Assembly (NCBI RefSeq): GCF_020169335.1
Contig: NZ_JAIEZN010000001.1
Coordinates: forward strand, 1 to 64,000
Length of the DNA: 64,000 nucleotides
Direction: 5' to 3'
DNA from: Devosia aquimaris
Lineage (GTDB): Bacteria; Pseudomonadota; Alphaproteobacteria; Rhizobiales; Devosiaceae
The first letter of the stretch is position 1, and each line of letters opens with the position of its first letter. Both the position numbers and the translations under genes were made by a program. This document shows positions 1 through 8,843 of this stretch, piece after piece. The notes beneath the pieces were generated by a model that worked only from the letters and a program-made list of their open reading frames with translations, was not told where the DNA came from and did not search any database.

Positions 1-42
1 CTGCCAAAAACATATGGTCTCTATACGATCTCGAAACTCAAA

Positions 43-70
43 CCCCCGGTGCGAAAGCACCGGGGGTTTT
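43..70 (+). terminator. Rho-independent terminator
   Basis: A 10-bp perfect stem (CCCCCGGTGC / GCACCGGGGG) closes a GAAA tetraloop and is followed by TTTT. It probably ends a gene lying left of the window. Nothing else is recognisable in bases 1-180. Confidence 0.85.
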
Positions 71-182
71 GCGTTTCTAAACTCAATCCAGACGAAAGAC
101 AGAACAAGCACATGAGCGGAGCGGCCTGACTGCAGCCCACTGGGTCAGTGGGCTGCACGGTGAAGGCGGCACGGCACAGAAA

Positions 183-216
183 AACCCGCGCCGGGACAAA
201 AAGCCCGGACGCGGGT
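183..216 (-). terminator. Terminator of the leftward tetronate operon
   Basis: An inverted repeat (AACCCGCGCCGGG against CCCGGACGCGGGTT, one unpaired base) is followed on the minus strand by a T run. It lies 36 bp past the stop of the epimerase-like gene, so it ends the ltnD-otnI-SDR transcript. Confidence 0.8.
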
Positions 217-251
217 TGTATGGTTTGTCAGCTGCTTGGCGGTCGCAGGGC

Positions 252-1145
252 CTAGGCCGGCACGTATTTGCGCCAGTTATGCTCTTCGACGAAGCCCAGG
301 ACCTCGCGGATCTTGCGATTGGAGATCGGCGCTTCCTGGGGTGCCATCGGGCGGGTGATGGGCGTGTTTGGGGCCCAGCGGTTGAGGAATTCCGGCGTGG
401 GCTCGCGCGCGGTGATGGTGTCATTGACCGCATTGAACACCTGATAGCCCAGCCCGTCCTTGCCCAGGCACAGATGGACGATCTGGCCGAGATCGCGGGC
501 GTCGATGTAGCTCCAGGCGTTGCGCTTGCGCGAGGCGGGATTGTCGAGGAAGCCAGTAAACATCGGATACTCATGCGGCTCGATGACATTGCCGATCCGC
601 AGGGCATAGATGTCGATGTCGCTGCGCATCGCAAAGGCCCGGGCGGTCTTCTCGTTGACCACCTTGGAGAGGCCATAGCTGTCCATGGGGTCGCTGTCAT
701 AGTCCTCGTCGAGCGGGAAGCTGTGAAAATCCTTATCGCCCTCGGCAAAGCACACGCCATAGGTAGTTTCGCTCGAGGCGATGATAACCTTGGGAATGCC
801 CAGCTTCACCGCCGCTTCAATGACATTGTAGGTGGAAACGACATTGGCCTCGAAGGTGGTGTTGTCGGGCCGCAGCAGCACGCGCGGCACGGCCGCGAAA
901 TGCACCACGGCATCGATTGGCGCCGGCCCAGTGCCATTGGCGAACTCGGCCATGTCGAAATGCATCGACAGCGCATTGAAGGCCTCGCCGCTCTTGGTGA
1001 GATCGGCCGTCAACGTGTTGACGCCAGGGTGCTTGAGCGGCACCAGGTCGACATTGAGCACGCTGTGGCCCTTGTCGAGCAGATAGGGCACCACATGCCG
1101 CCCCGCCTTGCCGCTGCCACCGGTAAAAACGATACGCTTGCTCAT
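252..1145 (-). CDS. NAD(P)-dependent epimerase/dehydratase family oxidoreductase
   Basis: This is an extended short-chain dehydrogenase of 297 residues. The N-terminal nucleotide-binding motif GGSGKAG is at residues 9-15 and the catalytic pair Y157xxxK161 lies in SYGLSK, with the usual Ser region SSETTYG near 124-130. It is the last gene of a leftward operon after ltnD and otnI (35-bp gap) and is followed by a terminator. Its position suggests it oxidises an acid sugar or lactone entering the tetronate pathway. D-erythronate dehydrogenase DenD also belongs to the extended SDR class, so that role is possible, but I see no substrate-specific signature. Family call is firm, substrate unknown. 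Confidence 0.85.
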   Translation of the reverse strand: MSKRIVFTGGSGKAGRHVVPYLLDKGHSVLNVDLVPLKHPGVNTLTADLTKSGEAFNALSMHFDMAEFANGTGPAPIDAVVHFAAVPRVLLRPDNTTFEANVVSTYNVIEAAVKLGIPKVIIASSETTYGVCFAEGDKDFHSFPLDEDYDSDPMDSYGLSKVVNEKTARAFAMRSDIDIYALRIGNVIEPHEYPMFTGFLDNPASRKRNAWSYIDARDLGQIVHLCLGKDGLGYQVFNAVNDTITAREPTPEFLNRWAPNTPITRPMAPQEAPISNRKIREVLGFVEEHNWRKYVPA

Positions 1146-1180
1146 ACTGCAAATCCTTGTGTGATGGGGATGAAAGGGGG

Positions 1181-1954
1181 CTAGACGCCCAGGGACCGGC
1201 GCCAGGCCAGGCCCTCGAGGGTCGTGGTCCGCGGGCGATACTCGAGCCCGACAAAGCCGGCATAGCCCAGCCGGTCGAGCGCCTTGAGGATGCGGCCATC
1301 ATCGAGTTCGCCGCTGCCCGGCTCATGCCGCTCCGGCACCGCCGCGATCTGGACATGGCCGATCTTTGAGATCAGTGCCTCGAGACTGCGCAACACGTCG
1401 CCATGAATGATCTGGCGGTGATAGATGTCATATTGCAGCTGCACATTGGGCAGGGCCAGCTCGCCCAGGCAGGCGACGGCCCAGTTGAAATCATTGAGGA
1501 AATAGCCCGGCATATCGCGCGGGTTGATCGGCTCAATGACCAGGGTCATGCCTTCGCCGCCCAGCGCTGCGGCCGCATGGCGCAGCGCTGACTGGTAGGC
1601 CGCAATGGCCAAGGGATCGCGGTGATCGGCCAAGCCGGCCATCATGTGGAGGCGGTGCGGCTTGAGCACGCGGGCATAGTCGACGGCCGTGGCGACGCCG
1701 GCTTCAAATTCGGCCCGCCGCTCCGGCAGGGCGGCAAGACCCCGGTCACCCGCCGCCCAGTCGCCGGGCGGCACGTTGAAGAGCGCCAGGGTCAGGCCAT
1801 GACGCTGCAGCCGCTCGGCAATGGCCTCGGGCGCATGCTCATAGGGAAACAGGAACTCCACCGCATCAAAGCCGGCATCGGCGGCCGCACCAAAGCGGTC
1901 GAGAAAGCCATACTCGGTGAACATCATGGTGAGGTTTGCGGCCAGACGGACCAT
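1181..1954 (-). CDS. otnI: 2-oxo-tetronate isomerase (hydroxypyruvate isomerase family)
   Basis: This 257-residue TIM-barrel protein matches the Hyi/OtnI family in length and motifs. Metal and substrate residues are seen in LVIEPINPRDMPGY, QYDIYH, HVQIA and VGLEYRP. In the established tetronate pathway OtnI converts 2-oxo-tetronate to 3-oxo-tetronate for phosphorylation by OtnK. The gene starts 3 bp after the ltnD stop, so the two are surely co-transcribed. Hydroxypyruvate isomerase proper is the alternative, but otnK and otnC across the divergent promoter favour the otn role. Confidence 0.85.
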   Translation of the reverse strand: MVRLAANLTMMFTEYGFLDRFGAAADAGFDAVEFLFPYEHAPEAIAERLQRHGLTLALFNVPPGDWAAGDRGLAALPERRAEFEAGVATAVDYARVLKPHRLHMMAGLADHRDPLAIAAYQSALRHAAAALGGEGMTLVIEPINPRDMPGYFLNDFNWAVACLGELALPNVQLQYDIYHRQIIHGDVLRSLEALISKIGHVQIAAVPERHEPGSGELDDGRILKALDRLGYAGFVGLEYRPRTTTLEGLAWRRSLGV

Positions 1955-1957
1955 GGT

Positions 1958-2875
1958 TCAGCCGTCCTGGCCAGACGGCAGGGTGAGCCCGGTCATCTGC
2001 GCGATCATGCGGGCAGGGGAGGCATCATCGTCCTTGCCCATGCCGGCCGCGGCGGTCATCAGGAAGAGCTGCAGCGCCGAGGCCGCAATGGGCAGCGGAA
2101 AGGTTTCCGCGCGGCCAATATCGCTGACGATGCCGAGATCCTTGGTGAAGATATTGACCGAGCTGCGGGGTGAATAGTCGCCCTCCAGAATATGCGGCAC
2201 GCGGTTTTCGAACATCCAGCTATTGCCGGCCGAGGCGGTGATCACCTCATAGACCTTGGCGATATCGAGCCCGAGCTTGCTGGCAAAGGTGATGGCCTCG
2301 CAGGCGGCAGCGATATGAACGCCCGCCAGGAGTTGATTGACGATCTTGAACGAGGCGCCAATGCCCGCCTCATCGCCCAGCTCATAGACTTTGCCGGCCA
2401 TGGCATCGAGCGCCGGACGGCCGGCAGCAAAGGCCTCGGGGGCACCGGACGCCATGAAGGTGAGCTCGCCCGTGCCAGCACGGACGGCGCCGCCGCTCAT
2501 CGGTGCATCGAGATAGAGGATGCCCTGTTCGGCACAGCGGGCAGCCAGCGCCCGTGCGGCGTCGGGCGCCATGGTGGCACAGGACACGACCACGCTGCCG
2601 GCAGTCAGAACGCTGGCCAGCCCGTCAGGGCCAAACAGCACAGTCTCGGTCTGGGCGGCGTTGACCACCACGATGACGGCGATATCGGCGCCCTGTGCCG
2701 CATCGGCGGGGCTGTGGGCACCGCGACCGCCGGCACTGGCGAGTGCCGCTACCGAAGCGGGATTGACGTCAAAGCCGCTGACGCCGTGGCCGGCAGCCAG
2801 GCACGCCCGCGCCATGCCCAGGCCCATCGAGCCCAGGCCAATCAGGGCGATGCGGCGCGCAGTTGAACTGGTCAT
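1958..2875 (-). CDS. ltnD: L-threonate dehydrogenase (beta-hydroxyacid dehydrogenase family)
   Basis: A cytoplasmic NAD-dependent enzyme of 305 residues. It shows the Rossmann motif GLGSMG (13-18), the substrate-binding DAPMSGG (132-138) and the catalytic Lys187 in FKIVNQLLAG. In the family LtnD oxidises L-threonate at C2 to 2-oxo-tetronate, the first step before OtnI, OtnK and OtnC. It is the first gene of the leftward operon and diverges from the LacI regulator over a 90-bp region holding a palindromic operator. A related 3-hydroxyisobutyrate dehydrogenase is the alternative; context makes LtnD likelier. Confidence 0.85.
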   Translation of the reverse strand: MTSSTARRIALIGLGSMGLGMARACLAAGHGVSGFDVNPASVAALASAGGRGAHSPADAAQGADIAVIVVVNAAQTETVLFGPDGLASVLTAGSVVVSCATMAPDAARALAARCAEQGILYLDAPMSGGAVRAGTGELTFMASGAPEAFAAGRPALDAMAGKVYELGDEAGIGASFKIVNQLLAGVHIAAACEAITFASKLGLDIAKVYEVITASAGNSWMFENRVPHILEGDYSPRSSVNIFTKDLGIVSDIGRAETFPLPIAASALQLFLMTAAAGMGKDDDASPARMIAQMTGLTLPSGQDG

Positions 2876-2930
2876 GCTTGTCTCCCACCGGTAGCGCGAT
2901 CCGCTGTTGCCGAAGCGCGCAATCGCTTCT

Positions 2931-2946
2931 ATGTTAGCGCTGTCAT
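2931..2946. promoter_or_regulatory. LacI-type operator between ltnD and its regulator
   Basis: ATGTTAGCGCTGTCAT is an imperfect 16-bp palindrome (12 of 16 positions symmetric) with the AGCGCT core usual for LacI/GntR-type repressors. It sits in the short divergent region 2876-2965, so one bound repressor could close both arms of the locus. Binding is inferred. Confidence 0.6.
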
Positions 2947-2965
2947 AGTGCGGGGATCATGACCA

Positions 2966-4036
2966 TTGCCGGTCACCAAGTCAACCAAGCTGAAACGTGA
3001 GGGCGCGGGGCCGCGCAGCGGTACGCGCCTGCCCGAGCGGCGCCAGGGCGTGACGCTGGCCGATGTGGCCCGCCTCGCCGAGGTCAGCGAGATCACCGTA
3101 TCGCGCATCCTGCGCAACCATGGGCCGGCGGCACCGGCAACGCGCGACCGCGTGCTGGCAGCAGTGCGCGAGACCGGCTATGTGCCCAATCGCCTGGCGG
3201 GCGGATTGGCATCTTCCGGCTCGCAACTGGTGGGCGTTATCGTGCCCTCGCTGACCAATATCGTTTTTCCCGAAGTGCTGGGCGGCATCCGCGCCGCGCT
3301 CGACGGCTCGGGCTTTCAGGCGGTGATCGGCGTCAGCGACTATGACCTGGCGATCGAAGAGGAACTGGTGGCCTCGCTCCTCGCCTGGCGGCCTGAGGCC
3401 ATGGTCATCGCCGGTTTCGACCATACGCCGGCGGCCCGCGCCATGCTCGAAGGCAGCGGCGTGCGCATTGCCGAGATCATGGAAATCGACAGCACGCCCA
3501 TCGATCTTGCCGTGGGGCATTCGCATGTCCAGGCTGGCTTTGACACCGGGCAATATCTCCTGGGCCGCGGCTATCGGCGCTTTGGCTATGTCGGGCACGA
3601 CTGGAACGCCGACCGCCGCGCCAGGCTGCGCCACGACGGGTTGGTCGCGGCCCTGGCCAGCGCGGGGTTGAGCCTGGTGACAACCCAGCGCACCGAGGGA
3701 CCGAGCTCGGTGGCGGCGGGCCGCGAACAGCTCGCGGCGCTGCTGGCGCAGGGGCCCAAGCCGGATGTCGTGGTATTCTCCAATGACGACATGGCCACCG
3801 GCGGCGTGTTTCACTGCATGGCGGCCGGGCTTGTGCCGCCGCGAGACCTTGCCCTTTTTGGCTTCAACGGGCTTGATATCGGCCAGGCGCTGCCGACGCC
3901 GCTCTCGACCATGCGCTCCAACCGCTTCCTGACCGGCAGGACGGCCGTGGAGATGCTGCTGGCGCAACGCACGCGGCCGCCCCAGCCGCAGGTGATCGAC
4001 ACCGGCTACGAAATCCTGCCCGGCGCAACAGCGTGA
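2966..4036 (+). CDS. LacI family transcriptional regulator of the tetronate locus
   Basis: The LacI helix-turn-helix lies at about residues 29-52 (VTLADVARLAEVSEITVSRI), followed by a periplasmic-binding-protein-like effector domain. Length is 356 residues, longer than usual by a basic N-terminal extension of about 27. The start shown is TTG at 2966; no in-frame ATG lies before the helix-turn-helix, so the exact start is uncertain. It stops 7 bp before otnK and leads that operon, diverging from ltnD. It probably senses a tetronate or derivative and controls both arms through the palindrome at 2931-2946. Confidence 0.85.
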   Translation: MPVTKSTKLKREGAGPRSGTRLPERRQGVTLADVARLAEVSEITVSRILRNHGPAAPATRDRVLAAVRETGYVPNRLAGGLASSGSQLVGVIVPSLTNIVFPEVLGGIRAALDGSGFQAVIGVSDYDLAIEEELVASLLAWRPEAMVIAGFDHTPAARAMLEGSGVRIAEIMEIDSTPIDLAVGHSHVQAGFDTGQYLLGRGYRRFGYVGHDWNADRRARLRHDGLVAALASAGLSLVTTQRTEGPSSVAAGREQLAALLAQGPKPDVVVFSNDDMATGGVFHCMAAGLVPPRDLALFGFNGLDIGQALPTPLSTMRSNRFLTGRTAVEMLLAQRTRPPQPQVIDTGYEILPGATA

Positions 4037-4043
4037 GGACCCC

Positions 4044-5324
4044 ATGAGCTCCCCCATCCTGCTTGGCGCCATCGCCGACGATTTGACCGGGGCCACCGAC
4101 CTGGCGCTGATGCTGGCGCGCAATGGCATGAAAACAGTCCAGCATATCGGCGTGCCGCCCGAGGGCAGCGATTTCGGCGATGCCGAAGCCGTGGTGGTGG
4201 CGCTCAAATCGCGCACCATTGCCGCCGATGACGCTGTGGCCATGTCGCTGGCCTCGGCCCTGGCGCTGCGGGCAGCGGGGGCCGAGCAGATCCTCTTCAA
4301 ATACTGCTCGACCTTTGATTCCACCGACAAGGGCAATATCGGTCCGGTGGCCGAGGCGCTGATGGACCTGCTGGAGGCCCCCATCGCGGTCGCTTGCCCG
4401 GCCTTTCCCGCGGCGGGGCGCTCCGTCTATCAGGGGCATCTGTTCGTCGGCGCGAGCCTGTTGTCCGACAGCCCCATGCGCGACCATCCGCTGACGCCGA
4501 TGCGCGACGCCAATCTGGTGCGGGTGCTGCAGAAACAGGCCCTGGGCCGGGTCGGGTTGATTCCGCTCGATATCGTCGAGGCCGGGCCCGACGCCATCCG
4601 CGCGCTGCTGATCAAGGCGCGCCAGGCCGGCTTCCGCCTGATGATTGCCGATGCCGTGCGCGATGCCGATCTGCGCCAGCTCGGGGCGGCCCTGGCCGGC
4701 GCGCGGCTGATCACTGGCGGCTCGGGCATCGCCATGGGCCTGCCGGAGAACTTCCGTGCCGCCGGCAAGATCGGCACCGCCGAGGTGGCCGAGACCATGA
4801 CAGCCCCCCAGGGCAAGGCCGTGATCCTGGCCGGCAGTTGTTCGGTAGCGACGCGCGGCCAGGTGGCCGCTGCCATCGAGGCCGGATTGCCGGCGCTGCG
4901 GCTGGTGCCCGCCGACATCGTGTCGGGCAAGCAGTCCATCGCCGATATCGCCAATTGGGTGTTGGCCAATAGTGGGAAGGGGCCGGCCCTGGTCTATTCC
5001 AGCGACGAGCCGGAGGCGGTGCGCCAGACCCAGCAGAAGCTGGGCGCCGCCGCCGCTGGCCAGCTCATCGAGCAGATGCTGGGCAATCTGGCGGTGATCC
5101 TGCGCGACAATGGCTTTGCCCGCTTCATTGTGGCGGGCGGCGAGACCTCGGGCGCCGTGGTGGCGGCACTTGGCATCACCGCGCTCGAGATCGGGCCCGA
5201 GATTGCCCCCGGCGTGCCCTGGACCCGCAGTCGCGGCGAACCGGACCTGGCCCTGGCGCTAAAATCGGGCAATTTCGGCGCGCCGGACTTCTTCCTCACC
5301 GCATGGGACATGCTCGATGACTGA
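4044..5324 (+). CDS. otnK: 3-oxo-tetronate 4-kinase
   Basis: A DUF1537-type kinase of 426 residues, the usual family length. The N-terminal signature ADDLTGATD is at about residues 11-19 and the C-terminal nucleotide-binding GGETSG is seen near 365. OtnK phosphorylates 3-oxo-tetronate with ATP to give the 4-phosphate that OtnC cleaves. GAGGA lies upstream of the ATG. The end overlaps the otnC start by 8 bp, which suggests translational coupling. Function follows from family and neighbours. Confidence 0.9.
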   Translation: MSSPILLGAIADDLTGATDLALMLARNGMKTVQHIGVPPEGSDFGDAEAVVVALKSRTIAADDAVAMSLASALALRAAGAEQILFKYCSTFDSTDKGNIGPVAEALMDLLEAPIAVACPAFPAAGRSVYQGHLFVGASLLSDSPMRDHPLTPMRDANLVRVLQKQALGRVGLIPLDIVEAGPDAIRALLIKARQAGFRLMIADAVRDADLRQLGAALAGARLITGGSGIAMGLPENFRAAGKIGTAEVAETMTAPQGKAVILAGSCSVATRGQVAAAIEAGLPALRLVPADIVSGKQSIADIANWVLANSGKGPALVYSSDEPEAVRQTQQKLGAAAAGQLIEQMLGNLAVILRDNGFARFIVAGGETSGAVVAALGITALEIGPEIAPGVPWTRSRGEPDLALALKSGNFGAPDFFLTAWDMLDD

Positions 5325-5973
5325 TGCGCAGACCCATGCCGAGAACCTGGCGCGCGGCGAGATCGCTCGCGTCGGCAAGTCGCTGTTTGATCGCGGCCTG
5401 ACCTTTGGTTCCACCGGCAATATCAGCCTGCGGCTTGAGGATGGCGGCTGGCTGATGACGCCCACCAATGTGTCCATGGGCGAGCTCGACCCGGCGCGTT
5501 TGTCGCGCTTTGACGCCAATGGCCGCCATATCGGTGGCGATGCGCCGACCAAGGAGGCCATGCTGCATATAGCCATGTATGGCCAGCGCGCCGACGCCAG
5601 GGCCGTGGTGCATCTGCACTCCACCCATTCGGTGGCGGTGAGCCTGATCGATGGCGTTGACCCCCTCGATGTGCTGCCGCCATTGACCGCCTATTACATC
5701 ATGCGCGTCGGACGGCTGCCGCTGGTGCCCTATCTGCCACCGGGCGACAGCGAACTGGCCAGGGCCGTGGGGCGGCTGGCGGGGGAACACCATGCCGTGC
5801 TGCTGGCCAACCATGGCCCGGTGGTGGCCGGCACGAGTCTGGCCAATGCGCAATATGCCACTGAGGAACTGGAGGAGACCGCGCGGCTGTTCCTGCTGCT
5901 GCGCGGCCTGCCGATCCGCCCGCTTACCCCGCAACAGGTTGCCGATCTGCGGCAGCGTTTCGATCTCAAATAG
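5317..5973 (+). CDS. otnC: 3-oxo-tetronate 4-phosphate decarboxylase (class II aldolase family)
   Basis: A class II aldolase/adducin-fold protein of 218 residues. Zinc ligands are visible in VVHLHSTHS and in the later NHGPVVAG. In the otn pathway it converts 3-oxo-tetronate 4-phosphate to dihydroxyacetone phosphate and CO2, feeding glycolysis. It overlaps otnK by 8 bp and is followed by a second dehydrogenase. Fuculose-1-phosphate aldolases share the fold; the otnK partner decides the call. Confidence 0.88.
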   Translation: MTDAQTHAENLARGEIARVGKSLFDRGLTFGSTGNISLRLEDGGWLMTPTNVSMGELDPARLSRFDANGRHIGGDAPTKEAMLHIAMYGQRADARAVVHLHSTHSVAVSLIDGVDPLDVLPPLTAYYIMRVGRLPLVPYLPPGDSELARAVGRLAGEHHAVLLANHGPVVAGTSLANAQYATEELEETARLFLLLRGLPIRPLTPQQVADLRQRFDLK

Positions 5974-5998
5974 CGGCAGGGCCGCGAAAGGACTTTCC

Positions 5999-6910
5999 AT
6001 GTCAGACACCAGCAGCGCGCCCGAGACCGTCGGCTTCATCGGCCTGGGCCTTATGGGCCATGGCATGGCCAAGAACATCGTCGAAAAGGGCTATGGCCTG
6101 ACCGTAGTGGCGCATCGCAACCGCGCGCCCGTGACCGATCTGATTGGACGCGGCGCCGTGGAAGCCGCCTCGATCGGCGACCTGGCCGAGCGGTCGAGCG
6201 TGGTGTTCCTCTGCGTCACCGGCTCGCCCGAAGTCGAGGCGGCCGTGCGCGGGCCCGAGGGCCTCCTGGCGCGGCTCAAGCCCGGTTCGGTGGTGGTCGA
6301 TTGCTCGAGCTCGGACCCCAGTTCGACCGTGCGCATCGCCGCTGAACTGAAAGCCAAAGGCATCGACTTTGCCGATGCACCCCTCAGCCGCACGCCCAAG
6401 GAAGCCTGGGCCGGCACACTCGACACCATGGTGGGGGCCGAGGAGGCGGTGTTCACGCGGCTGCAGCCGATTTTGGCGACATGGGCCGGCAAGATCGTCC
6501 ACATCGGCGGCGTCGGCGACGGCCACCGCATGAAGCTGCTCAACAATTTCATCTCGCTGGGCTATGGCGCCCTCTATGCCGAGGCCCTGGCCCTGGCCGA
6601 CCGCGTCGGCATTTCGGCTGACCGCGTCGATCAGGTGATCCGCGGCGGCCGCATGGACTGCGGCTTCTACCAGACCTTCATGCGCTTCACCCTCGAGGGC
6701 GACCGCGAGGCGCACAAGTTCAGCCTCGCCAATGCCTTCAAGGATCTGCGCTATCTCGAATCCATGGCCAATGCGGCCGGGCTGGTGAACCCGGTGGGCA
6801 ATGCGGTCAAGAATGCCTATGGCACCGCCATCGCAGCGGGCGGCGCTGAAGACTATGTGCCCATGCTCCCCGCCTATATCGACCGGCTCAATGGCGGCAA
6901 GGGCGACTGA
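5999..6910 (+). CDS. NAD(P)-dependent beta-hydroxyacid dehydrogenase
   Basis: A 303-residue member of the 3-hydroxyisobutyrate/tartronate-semialdehyde reductase family, with GLGLMGHGMA near residues 14-23 and the catalytic Lys in RMKLLNNF. I chose ATG 5999; the frame is open upstream inside otnC but that part is shadow. It is the last gene of the rightward operon, 25 bp after otnC, and a terminator follows. It is a paralogue of ltnD at the other end of the locus and may take a different tetronate stereoisomer or reduce a semialdehyde. The substrate cannot be read from sequence. Confidence 0.85.
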   Translation: MSDTSSAPETVGFIGLGLMGHGMAKNIVEKGYGLTVVAHRNRAPVTDLIGRGAVEAASIGDLAERSSVVFLCVTGSPEVEAAVRGPEGLLARLKPGSVVVDCSSSDPSSTVRIAAELKAKGIDFADAPLSRTPKEAWAGTLDTMVGAEEAVFTRLQPILATWAGKIVHIGGVGDGHRMKLLNNFISLGYGALYAEALALADRVGISADRVDQVIRGGRMDCGFYQTFMRFTLEGDREAHKFSLANAFKDLRYLESMANAAGLVNPVGNAVKNAYGTAIAAGGAEDYVPMLPAYIDRLNGGKGD

Positions 6911-6931
6911 CCGAGCCCCCAAGAATGACGA

Positions 6932-6953
6932 AGGCCCCGCCGAGGCGGGGCCT
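6932..6953. terminator. Terminator between convergent operons
   Basis: AGGCCCCGC / GCGGGGCCT form a 9-bp stem with a CGAG loop, lying between the stop at 6910 and the convergent permease end at 6978. The T run is short on the plus strand (TTT), but the hairpin can serve both directions. Confidence 0.75.
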
Positions 6954-6977
6954 TTGCTTAGACCGGCGGCGCGCCGC

Positions 6978-7976
6978 TCAGTCTGAGGAGCGCATTTGCC
7001 GGACCCGCTCGAAGGCCACGGCGATGATGATGCAGGCGCCGATGAACGTGCCCTGCCAGAAGGCATTGATCCCCAGAAGGCCCAGGCTGTTGCGGATTAC
7101 CTCGATCAGCGCTGCGCCGACGAGCGCGCCGGTCGCGCCGCCAACGCCGCCCACCAGGCTGGCGCCGCCAATGACCGCTGCGGCAATCACCTGCAGCTCC
7201 ATGCCGGTGCCCAGATTGGTGGTGACGGCGCCCAGCCAGCCGGTCTGGACGATGCCGGCAATGCCCGCCGACAGGGCGGAGATCATGTAGACAGCCACCT
7301 TGATCGGCCGCACCGGAACGCCGGTGAGCATCGCCGCATGCTCATTACCGCCGATGGCATAGAGGTGCCGGCCGAACTTGGTCCATTTGAGGACAAAGCC
7401 CACCAGCAACGCCAGCGCCACCATGTAGAGAACTGGATTGGCAATGCCGAGCAACCAGGCGCCGCCGCCCAGGTCGAGCAACCGCGCATGGTCTGGGCCG
7501 AACTCGAACACCACCGTATTGTTGGAGGCGACCATGGCCAGGCTCCGGGCAATCGAGAGCATGCCCAGCGTCACCACAAAAGGTGGAAAGCCCAGATAGG
7601 CCACCAGCACACCATTGAAGGCGCCCACAGCCAGCGACGTGACGACCGCCACCAGAATGCCGATCTCAAGCCCGTAGCCGGCATGCATGGTCACCGCCAG
7701 CACCATGCTGGACAGGCACAACACCGAGCCCACCGACAGATCGATGCCGCCGATGATGATCACCATGGTCATGCCCAAGGCAATGATGGCCGTGAAGGTG
7801 ACGTTGCGCGTGATGTTGAAGATGTTCTTGGAGGTCGCAAAGGAATCGGTGGCCACCGTCAGGAACAGGCAGGCCACGATAATGGCCACAAACACCCAGA
7901 AGGCCTGGCTTCTGAGCAGGCTGGTCAGCCAGGTGTGCTGGCGTTGGGCTATGGTCTGGTCAAGTGTGATGCTCAT
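6978..7976 (-). CDS. Sugar ABC transporter permease (RbsC family)
   Basis: An inner-membrane permease of 332 residues, very hydrophobic after a cytosolic N-terminus of about 30 residues, with an estimated 8-10 membrane segments. It carries the family signature GGIDLSVGSVL. It is encoded 4 bp after the ATPase gene and forms with it and the divergent binding protein at 8993 a complete ribose-type importer. The substrate is unknown; the tetronate operon is adjacent, so a polyol or acid-sugar precursor is possible. Confidence 0.9.
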   Translation of the reverse strand: MSITLDQTIAQRQHTWLTSLLRSQAFWVFVAIIVACLFLTVATDSFATSKNIFNITRNVTFTAIIALGMTMVIIIGGIDLSVGSVLCLSSMVLAVTMHAGYGLEIGILVAVVTSLAVGAFNGVLVAYLGFPPFVVTLGMLSIARSLAMVASNNTVVFEFGPDHARLLDLGGGAWLLGIANPVLYMVALALLVGFVLKWTKFGRHLYAIGGNEHAAMLTGVPVRPIKVAVYMISALSAGIAGIVQTGWLGAVTTNLGTGMELQVIAAAVIGGASLVGGVGGATGALVGAALIEVIRNSLGLLGINAFWQGTFIGACIIIAVAFERVRQMRSSD

Positions 7977-7980
7977 CGCC

Positions 7981-8721
7981 CTATACTCCCTCGATCGCGC
8001 CGGTGATCAGGCCTGTCACCTCTTCGGGTGAACTCTGATCGATGCGTTTGTCGGCCACCTTGGTGCCGCGCCGTAGTACGATCACCCTGTCGGCAACGCC
8101 GAACACGTCGGGCATGCGATGGCTGATCAGCACCACGGTGATGCCCTGGTCGCGCAGTCGCTTGATGAGGTTGAGCACCTCGGCCACCTGGCGCACCGAG
8201 ATGGCTGCCGTGGGCTCATCCATCAGCACAACCTTGGGGTTGGACAGCCGCGTCCGCCCAATGGCCACAGCCTGGCGCTGCCCGCCCGACATATTGCGGA
8301 TCAAGTCGCGCGGCCGCGTTTCGGACTTGAGCTCGGCAAAGATCTCGCCCGAGCGCCGGTACATGGTGGCATAGTCCAGCACACGGATCGGGCCGAACCA
8401 GCGATAGAGCTCGCGTCCGAGAAAGACATTGGCCGCTGCCGTCAGATTGTTGCACAGCGCCAGATCCTGATGGACGATCTCGATGCCGTGCCGGCGCGCA
8501 TCGACCGGATGGTGCATTACCAGCGGCTCACCATCCATGCGCATGGTGCCCTCGCTGGGCGCAAAATTGCCGGCGATCATCTTCACCAGCGTCGACTTGC
8601 CGGCGCCATTGTCGCCCATCAGGCCGATGACTTCCCCGGCTTCGAGCGAAAACGACACGTCGTTCACCGCTTGAATGGCACCAAAGTGCTTGGAAATATT
8701 TGATAATTCTAGAACAGCCAC
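7981..8721 (-). CDS. Sugar ABC transporter ATP-binding protein (single-domain RbsA/FrcA type)
   Basis: A 246-residue ABC ATPase with Walker A GDNGAGKST, signature SGGQRQ and Walker B VVLMDEPT. RbsA-class proteins usually carry two fused ATPase domains of about 500 residues; this one has a single domain, like FrcA of rhizobial fructose importers, and presumably works as a homodimer. It is first in the leftward operon with the permease and diverges from the binding-protein gene across 271 bp. Confidence 0.9.
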   Translation of the reverse strand: MAVLELSNISKHFGAIQAVNDVSFSLEAGEVIGLMGDNGAGKSTLVKMIAGNFAPSEGTMRMDGEPLVMHHPVDARRHGIEIVHQDLALCNNLTAAANVFLGRELYRWFGPIRVLDYATMYRRSGEIFAELKSETRPRDLIRNMSGGQRQAVAIGRTRLSNPKVVLMDEPTAAISVRQVAEVLNLIKRLRDQGITVVLISHRMPDVFGVADRVIVLRRGTKVADKRIDQSSPEEVTGLITGAIEGV

Positions 8722-8828
8722 GTTACTTCCCTCTGCGCGTGACTTATTGGCCCCATACCTTGCGGCTGAGTGTCAAACGCTGACGATACAGGGCTTCTCC
8801 TCCCCAGGACGAAACCTCATTTCAGTTA

Positions 8829-8843
8829 TGCAAATCGTTTGCA
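8829..8843. promoter_or_regulatory. Perfect inverted repeat, probable LacI-family operator
   Basis: TGCAAATCGTTTGCA has 6-bp perfect arms around a 3-bp centre. It lies in the divergent region 8722-8992 between the ATPase and the binding-protein genes. The LacI regulator at 10119 is the obvious candidate to bind it. Most LacI-family operators have an even-length centre, so the odd spacing is unusual. Confidence 0.55.
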
